The notes below the pieces were generated by a model. It searched no databases and was not told the DNA's origin. It worked only from the letters and a program-made list of their open reading frames with translations. Positions 56,905 through 64,000 of a DNA stretch of 64,000 nt are shown one piece after another (the stretch's first letter is position 1; each line of letters begins with the position of its first letter). The stretch comes from Latrodectus hesperus (Eukaryota > Arthropoda > Arachnida > Araneae > Theridiidae). A program made the translations under genes and the position numbers. Where the stretch lies: positions 74,629,890-74,693,889 of the forward strand of contig CM075850.1 of the NCBI GenBank assembly GCA_037975125.1, given 5' to 3'.

Positions 56905-58100
56905 TTTCGCTTGATTTGCTCACATTTCCATGAAAAAATTTGCTAATTTTGTGAAACACATACATAGAATTTTTTAGAGGTTTTTTTTTATTAAAAACAA
57001 ATAAATTAATATTTCGTAAGTAAAATGAAACAATGTGATATATCTAAGCAAATAATCAAATACATAATTTTCAATTAAGATGAAATAAAGAAGCCTAAAA
57101 ATTATTCCTAGAAATTCAATACTTTTCATTCATTTTTAAAAATAAAATGGAGCTTCTATTTATTTCTAGAAATATTGTTTATCATTTGCAAATATTCTAA
57201 GTAAAAAAATGTTTCAGAAATATCGTGCATATCATTCACATCATGATTTTTATTCGTTTTGATTTATTTTGCTATTTTACAAGTTTTCTTTTCGTATAAT
57301 TCGGCAATCGTCAAGTAATAATAAAAGCAATCGTCAAGTATTTCAAAAATCATATTTTAGATAAAAAAAAATTTAAAAAAGAATATGCATTTCACACACT
57401 GAATATGTTTAGTAACTTGTGACTTTATTTTAACATTTTTAAAACAATAGAGACAAAAAATAATTCCATCCGTTGCAATTGTTAAAAAGAGTTTTCAGAA
57501 CAATGGTTTAATACTTCCACAAAGTAATCAAAACCTATTTGGCATCAAAATAAGTTCCAGAAGAATAGTTGTTTTGACACACGAAAAATTAAAAATTGTT
57601 CCGAATCCCAGTAATTTTTATTTTTTATAGTTCTAAAACTGTTACATCATGCCAGAAAACAATAAAAGACACAGTGTTTGAAATACAACTTTTATACATA
57701 AAAAATTTAATTCATAACATTCCTATATTACATATCACAGTTTCAACAAAGCTTATTTGTTTTTTTGAACCTTGACAAAAGACGTGGACAAAAGTCATAA
57801 TTAAAGTGCAAGTTATTTTTAATTTAATAATAGTTTATTAGGATTATTTAAGATGAAATAATAATGAAAAATATTAATTAATATTTAGCATTTAAAAAAA
57901 TTCCATTGCTTATATATGGTGCTAAGCATTTTTTTTTCTACTTCAAAAAATTATTTCTATCAGAATTAATCTTAATAATGGAATATAATTTCTTATTTTT
58001 TCTGAATACTGAAAAATGTTGATTTCCTTCCATTAAAAAAGAAAATAGAGTTTTCACTGAAGTTTTAGGAATTATGTACAAAATAGGTAAAAGTTTACTA
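56905..58100. other. AT-rich region downstream of the glycine-rich gene
   Basis: No gene is seen. A 14-base word, gcaatcgtcaagta, is repeated at 57304-57317 and 57327-57340. The rest is AT-rich background. Confidence 0.55.
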
Positions 58101-58215
58101 TCGGATGCCCCTTAATTTTTTCTTAAGCCAAGATGGCCACTACTGCTACAAAGTGCCAGGGTTACAAGAAATTAAAGTTTATGTTAAATTTTTGGCCAAA
58201 CTAAGGGGTACCCGA
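58101..58215. mobile_element. Possible 115-bp MITE with imperfect terminal inverted repeats
   Basis: The left end tcggatgccccttaattttt and the right end, whose reverse complement reads tcgggtaccccttagtttgg, match at most positions, including the distinctive cccctta core. The interior is less AT-rich (ccaagatggccactactgc). No convincing target duplication is visible, so the ends may be slightly misplaced. It has no coding capacity. Confidence 0.5.
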
Positions 58216-59019
58216 TTCTATACCGAATTCACAAATGATTTTTAATAATGATTTTGAAAATTATTTTTGAATTTTAATAACAAGTTAAAGGAAATCATTA
58301 ACGAAATTATAAGCGCTTACATTTTATTCTCATTGATAAAATGTAAAGAATATTAGATAAATTTTTAAAATTGTCATTACATTTAGGACATAACTTTTAA
58401 ATATTTATGAAATATTTTCATAAAAAGTGAAAATTATATATCATAAAACTTCTGTTAACGCAATCATTATAATATATTTTTCAGGAAGTTATTTATTTAG
58501 TCATTGAATATATTACATTTGTTCTGAAATAATCTCTATTTATAGATTAAAAATTAAACAAGAAGATTTGACTTTTTTTTTCAGTAATACTTAATGATAA
58601 ATATCGTCATAGAAATTAAAAGAATTTATTCAGAAAAATCAAAGGGGAATTCATAATTCATTGTTAATTATTGAATAAAGTTTATTAAATAACTAGAATT
58701 GAAAAATAATCATGGGTAACTATTTAAAATTTTATTGCGTTTTATTGTAAAATATTCATTTTAATAATTTATAGATAATTAAAATATAAGAGTCAATGAA
58801 AAAAATTCTGAAATTTAAATTTCTAGAGTTTGTAGACTTTACGAGTTATTAAATGAGACTTTATCATGCTTTATAATTAAACATCTATTAAAATAATCAA
58901 CAATTAACAAAAAGTAATTTCATAAATAAATTTAGACGAAGGCGAGAGTTATTTTAACAAGTAGTCAATATAATTTATGAATACTTGTTTGTAATTTTAC
59001 TAGGTTTTACTGCTTAATA
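58216..59019. other. AT-rich region without recognised genes
   Basis: AT-rich background between the MITE-like element and the Tc1-like element; nothing supportable was seen. Confidence 0.6.
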
Positions 59020-60409
59020 CACGGCCCGACATTGAAAATGCAATACCAAGAATACAAGAAAGTAACGAAACTAGTCTAAAACAGAGAGAGACAGCAACGA
59101 ACAATAAGTGATCTGTATTTCGAAATGGCATGCATAATACAGAGTGTGAACGGGGTCGTTTCAGTAGGTTGTAGGGCCATCGTGGACGGCTATACACAAT
59201 GCAACACATTTATCCACAGAGTCAACGAGACTGCAGATGGCATCCTGAGAAATTGCTCTCCATCCCCTATCAACCATTTGTCAAAGTGCATCTTCTGAGG
59301 AAGGCAGTGACAAGGTCTGCAAATGGTGTCTAAGCATATTTCAGACGTGTTCAATTGGTGAGAAATCTGGAGAGTAGGGCGGCAAAGGAATCAGCTGTAC
59401 ACCTCGCAGGACATGTTAACTGATGCGAGCAATGTGCGGTCGGGCATTATCCTGCTGATAAAGGTATTAGGCACCTCTTGAAGGTAGGGGAGTTTCACGG
59501 ACAGCAGCACATCTTCCACATAACGCTGGGCTGTCATAGTGCCGTGAATAAGAAGCTAGACTTGACCTGAAATTGTATGCAATGGCGCCCCAAACCATGA
59601 TGCCACGTTGTCATGATATGGGGCATTCCACAATTACTGCAGAACTAGACCTGTTTCCATGTCTACGCCACACTCGTACGCAGCGACTATCACTGAAGAA
59701 ACAGAAGCTTGACTCATCTGAGAAGATGACCCTGTGTCACTCTGTCTTCCACATCACTTAAATCCGGCACCATTCCAACTGCAATCTTCTTAACGGACAC
59801 CATGAACGTTAGCCACTAGCAACCAATCGACGGAGGCAAATTTCTCTGCTTGCTATGGGAGCATTTAGGATGTCTTGAACATGTGCTGCAGAATTTCGGA
59901 AGACATTCTTTGAGGGGCCGCCACCACCTCAGTCAGACGCGTCGATCCACGCTTGCTGACGTCACTCTGATTGCACCGGCACCCAGAAAATGTTTCACAG
60001 TTCTTTGTTCCAACCATCTTTGCCACAGCTGGTGTAATGTGGACGAGTCCAGGTGTCCGACAGCTGCGATTTGCCGTAACGATCAACCTACCCTTCTCAG
60101 TCCTATAACCATGCCTCTCGTAAACTCATCTGTCAGCTGGAACTGATTCCGTCGACGATGGCCTGGCATTCTCTGTAGTTACAGGCGTCCTTTGCGACAA
60201 GAACAAACTTTTAATGATTATTTTCCAAGAAGCAATAACAGTGCGAATATTACCCACTCTGCCAGTTCCTCATCTTATATCGTATCTTACGTGAGTTAGA
60301 GAACTACGAATTTCACATTATTTGCATAGCTCGGTAAGGTGCGTCTAGTCTGAAGTTTGCATAATTTTTCTTCCCACTCCTTGGTATTGCATTTCTATGT
60401 CCGGTAGTG
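59020..60409 (-). mobile_element. Tc1-like transposon, decayed
   Basis: The element is 1390 bp and bounded by imperfect terminal inverted repeats. The right end, read inward, is cactaccggacatagaaatg followed by caataccaagg; the left end is cacggcccgacattgaaaatg followed by caataccaag. TA target duplications lie at 59018-59019 and 60410-60411. The interior is a minus-strand transposase pseudogene. The composition is clearly less AT-rich than the surroundings, as expected for an inserted element. Confidence 0.9.
59161..60169 (-). pseudogene. Tc1-like transposase pseudogene
   Basis: Reading the minus strand, a start at 60167-60169 gives MPGHRRRNQFQLTDEF-RGM-IGLRRVG, which is the N-terminus of an arthropod Tc1 family. 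Helix-turn-helix text follows (SLRQIAAVGHLDSSTLHQLWQRW). Further along are an FSDES-like first catalytic Asp region and VWGAIAY. The second Asp is in QQDNARPHIARI, and PPYSPDFSPIEHV holds the catalytic Glu of the DDE triad. I count 32 residues between the last Asp and the Glu. The frame ends at the stop complementary to 59161-59163 (HDGPTTY). Several stops (after GLRRVG, after IARIS, after IEHV, in the C-terminal helix) and frameshifts break it, so it is inactive. The short plus-strand frames here are shadows. Confidence 0.88.
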
Positions 60410-60411
60410 TA

Positions 60412-63400
60412 TCTATTTAAAATACCAATTAAAATAATTAACAAAAGTAATATAGTCAATAAATAAATTGCAAAGTAAAAGAATTATCGAAAAGCATTTG
60501 AAAAGTGCTTTAGTAAAAAAATTTAAATGCTTCATTTTTCTGTTAATAATGCAAATGGAATAGTAATTGTTTTTAAAATTCTTAACCCGTGTGACGAATT
60601 TTTTTTCGTAAATCAATATAGAGATTTGGTGACTACCTAAAATAAATATACAGAAAATATCGCATAGTAAATATTTATGATAAATTTTTATCCATCTTAA
60701 TTCGCGACAATGTACATATTCATGATATTATGCATACTGTCACGATGTATATTTGCTATATATATTACAACTCAGTTTCATTGTGCTGGAAGGCATAATA
60801 TATTCTGTCAATCTACTTGTGGTTGTTTCTTTCGCTCCAGTTGAGATCATGACTACGTCACTTTATTACAAATCTCATAGGTTTAAAATATCCATGACGT
60901 CAGATAACGTTTCATCTAAGTCACACATCGTATTGAGACGGTGTCGTAAATCTGATTTGTTAGTGAATTTGCTCCCCGCCTTCAAATCGCATTCTATGAG
61001 TGGCAGCAAACAAGGCGAAGTTCACTATCGAATGTCTGAGTATTTTCGGCGATGAGAAAAAATCCATTCAGGATTTTCGCCAGTAATTAAGAAGTATTTT
61101 TAACTATAATTTTTCAGTCTGTAAAGTTTTCAAAACCATAAAAATTACCTTTTCTAAATAATTAGTCTTCAAATTTTAAAATCTTTAGCGATATTGCTGA
61201 AAAATTGAACACGTTAAAATAGAACAGAAGGAAAATCAAAATGAAAAAACAAGACAAAACATAAACTTTATGGTTAGTTTAAATCGGCAAGATTTGATTT
61301 AAATTTTTTATATGTATTGTTAATATTCACTTTTAACTGTTGGAAATGGAACTAAAAATTAGCTATACATCTCGACTTTTATGCATACGTGTTATACATT
61401 GATTTGGAAAATAGATTTTCAGTAGAAATCTTCAAAAAGTTTTTACACAAGAATCCTTTTACCTGTACCATCAAATAAACATAAGATTTTATAAAAGTGG
61501 ACATTGTAAGATTTTCAAGTAAAATTCAAATGCTTTTAAATCATGTGCACTTGTTTCACACTAGTGTACAGAGTGCATTTTAAAAATATTTTTTTTAATT
61601 TTAATGTCTTCAGTCTAAATTTAATACATCGAAATATCACAACTTTTCAACAAGCTGAATGCCAAATTTTATTTTGTATTTTGACTATTTTCTTGCTTTC
61701 TTTTAAAAATCTAACATATCATATAGTGTGATCATAACATATAAAATACTTAAAAAATCAGTATCGTTAAAACAATTTTTCCCCAAAAATGCTCCTTTAT
61801 CTCACTAACTTTTCATACTATAGGTTTAAGATTTTTGAGTTATAATGCTGTAGATAAGCAAAGAGAATTTTAATGTAACACAGCTACTGTAAGGTACCGT
61901 GTTATTTGAAATCATGTTGTATGAAGCTTAGAGTCAATAAAGAAAAAAGAATTACGTTCCAAAACTTATTAAATGCAAGCCTTTTTGTTCGTTCCATACA
62001 ACCAATTTGGTTCTTATTAAAAATGTAAATGCCTGCGTAGCATAAAATAAAATAAAAAAAAAAAAGAATTTTCACTTGATGTGTTACCAAAATTTAATAC
62101 TTCTTCATTACTATTCAATAAAATCAAATGTCTAAGTTATTATTATTATTTTTTTTTGTTTAATAATATTTTTGTACCTTTTGTCATTTAGATTTTTAGT
62201 ACTTTTTTGTCCTCTTTAAGAAATCTACAATTTTTTTAATATTTTCAAGTTTTCATAATGTTATTGCAGATTTCTCAGTAAGAAAATAAAAAACTTTGCA
62301 TTCCCTTTTTTCTATTTTTCACTTTATCCTGAAGAAGTATGTTCTTCCAAAAAATTGTTTCAGATTTACGGCTATGTTTAGGTTTTCTTCTTTTTCATTA
62401 TTGAGTTGTTAGTTTCTCAATATTCTCAAATTTTGCTTTGCTTAAAATTTTGCTTCAAAATTGTTTTGGCTTCTGTTTTTCTATGGCATTTCCATTAAAA
62501 TCCGTTCATAAAATGTCTAGTAAAATATTTGAACGACCTCAATAATTACATCTGCAGAGTGTTTTCTTCCGATAAATTTAGTAAGTTCAAATATGATACA
62601 CATTTTTCAAGCGTTGATTCTATTTTAACTGTAGATGACCATACCTATTCCAATAAGCAGCTCTCAGAAACAAAAATCCGCGATTTCAAAGCGTATTTAA
62701 TTAAAATTTGTCTCCAACTTTCCATTACAATAATTAATTTCAAATTAGTTAAATTTAAAATTCCCTGTAATGTTCTTTTTTTGAAATAAGTTTAAAAGGT
62801 ATAAATAATACCTTGATCCCATAGTTAGAGCAATGAATATGTAGTGAGTTTTGCATTGAATAGCTCAAAACTTATGGGTAACATGACACTTTCCAATAAA
62901 AAATGGAATAGAATTATTTTCATAATTTATTTAATAATTTTGATATAAAGGTTCTATAAAGAAATTTAGTTTTTAAATACATTTAAAAAATTCTGCTATC
63001 AGCGATATACAAGACTTTTCATAATTTTCTTACAAAACTGTGGTATAGGATGTTGGATTGTAGGATATTTGTCTTAAATTATACATTAAATACCCCAAAA
63101 CAATTATTTTTTCGCTTATTTAATATATGATTTTAGACTGATGTTAAGATTATTTTCCCTTACTTCAAATATCTTTTAAATTACAAACAACAATCCTCAA
63201 TCTATTGTTTTTTACATAAAAAATTTGCGTTTGTCATACTTCTTAACGTTAATCATTCACTTAATGAATATCTAAATGATATACTTGCTGACAATTTAAA
63301 CATTTAAATGTATGACATATTTTACAACTTTATTTTACTTCCCTTAAGGAAAAGAGCAAAGGATTTTTCCCGGAAATTAAACCATTTCATGAGAAAGTTT

Positions 63401-64000
63401 TCTACATTTGTACCAAGCAGAACATAAAATTTAGTGAAGAGTCGCACGAGAGAACTAATTTTATACCCTTTCTTGAGAATTTCATTCCACAAAAAATGTA
63501 ACCTGAAATTCTGACAGACAATTACTTCGAGCAGCCTACCATATCCGAAGATGGATCTAATGTCATTCAGTCAATTTGTTTCGTGTAAATGAGGAAGTAA
63601 TTGGGTCCATTTTCTAACATTAGTATGCAATTATACATTTGATTGAATTTTTCAACACATTTCACAAGCTGAGAAATAAGGTTTAATCTGCAGTGATGTA
63701 ACTGACATTCAAGTACGATAATTGATGACAATTCAGTAAGGCATAATTATCTTAAAATGATCTCATTCATTCAACAGTATATTCTAAATTTGATATTGTG
63801 TCTACCACGTATTTCCTACGAATAGTCTTACTTATTACATAACTGAGCTCTGAGAATACATGTCGTGACTCTGATATCTAGGTTGGGTTGGTTATTCCAA
63901 CCAATGTGATTGTATCTTACATTTCTGGAACAATCAGTAGTAAAGAATTTTTTAATTATTAAAGGTATGAGATAGTACGTTTGATAATGTGAGTTGTGAT
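60412..64000. other. AT-rich region without recognised genes
   Basis: A less AT-rich patch at about 60.8-61.06 kb contains a 100-codon plus-strand frame (60753-61055) and a TGACGTCA-type word (60895-60902). I do not recognise the protein. The frame starts with a hydrophobic segment (about residues 1-30) and turns Ser/Lys/Arg-rich. Further frames of 62-86 codons near 61.5-62.8 kb look like chance. The remainder is AT-rich background to the end of the window. Confidence 0.5.

Overview
The window looks like AT-rich, gene-poor DNA from an arthropod nuclear genome, most likely an arachnid (inference). The grounds are eukaryotic splice signals and a TATA promoter, mariner and Tc1 transposons with TA target duplications, tRNA-derived SINEs with A and B boxes, a solo LTR, a non-LTR retrotransposon tail, and seven long (TA)n arrays. 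The wording of the SINE tail resembles repeats I associate with spider genomes, but I could not run a search. There are no bacterial-type operons, no CRISPR array, and no intact tRNA or rRNA gene that I can see.

Only one host gene is well supported. It is a two-exon plus-strand gene (about 51780-56890) for a small secreted Gly/Tyr/His-rich protein. A very short first exon encodes five residues of the signal peptide. An intron of about 4.6 kb follows, and exon 2 encodes the rest of the signal peptide plus GGYGH-type repeats. A CCAAT box, a palindromic TGACGTCA (CRE-type) site and a TATA box lie just upstream. The split signal peptide is typical of arthropod cuticular-protein genes. The composition also fits glycine-rich antimicrobial peptides, so the function stays open.

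Layout: 1-10187 is AT-rich intergenic DNA with one minisatellite and one hairpin. 10190-11490 is a decayed full-length mariner abutting a (TA)n array. 12988-14045 holds two tRNA-derived SINEs. 14046-23027 is mostly featureless and contains two identical CTCF-like motifs. 23030-23899 is a mariner of the cecropia/Hsmar1-like type with an internal deletion but an open catalytic region. 28503-28777 is a solo LTR with a 5-bp target duplication. 30233-30478 is the 3' coding tail of a non-LTR retrotransposon. 32-50 kb is dominated by (TA)n arrays, diverged tandem duplications, SINE-like fragments and long perfect palindromes. 51.6-56.9 kb is the glycine-rich gene. 58101-58215 is a possible MITE. 59020-60409 is a decayed Tc1-like element. 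The rest is AT-rich DNA without recognisable genes.

I did not find a convincing new biological system. The items most worth a second look are the His/Gly-rich gene with its compact promoter, the TIR-bounded 870-bp mariner that kept an open catalytic core but lost its N-terminus, the solo LTR, and the CTCF-like sites.
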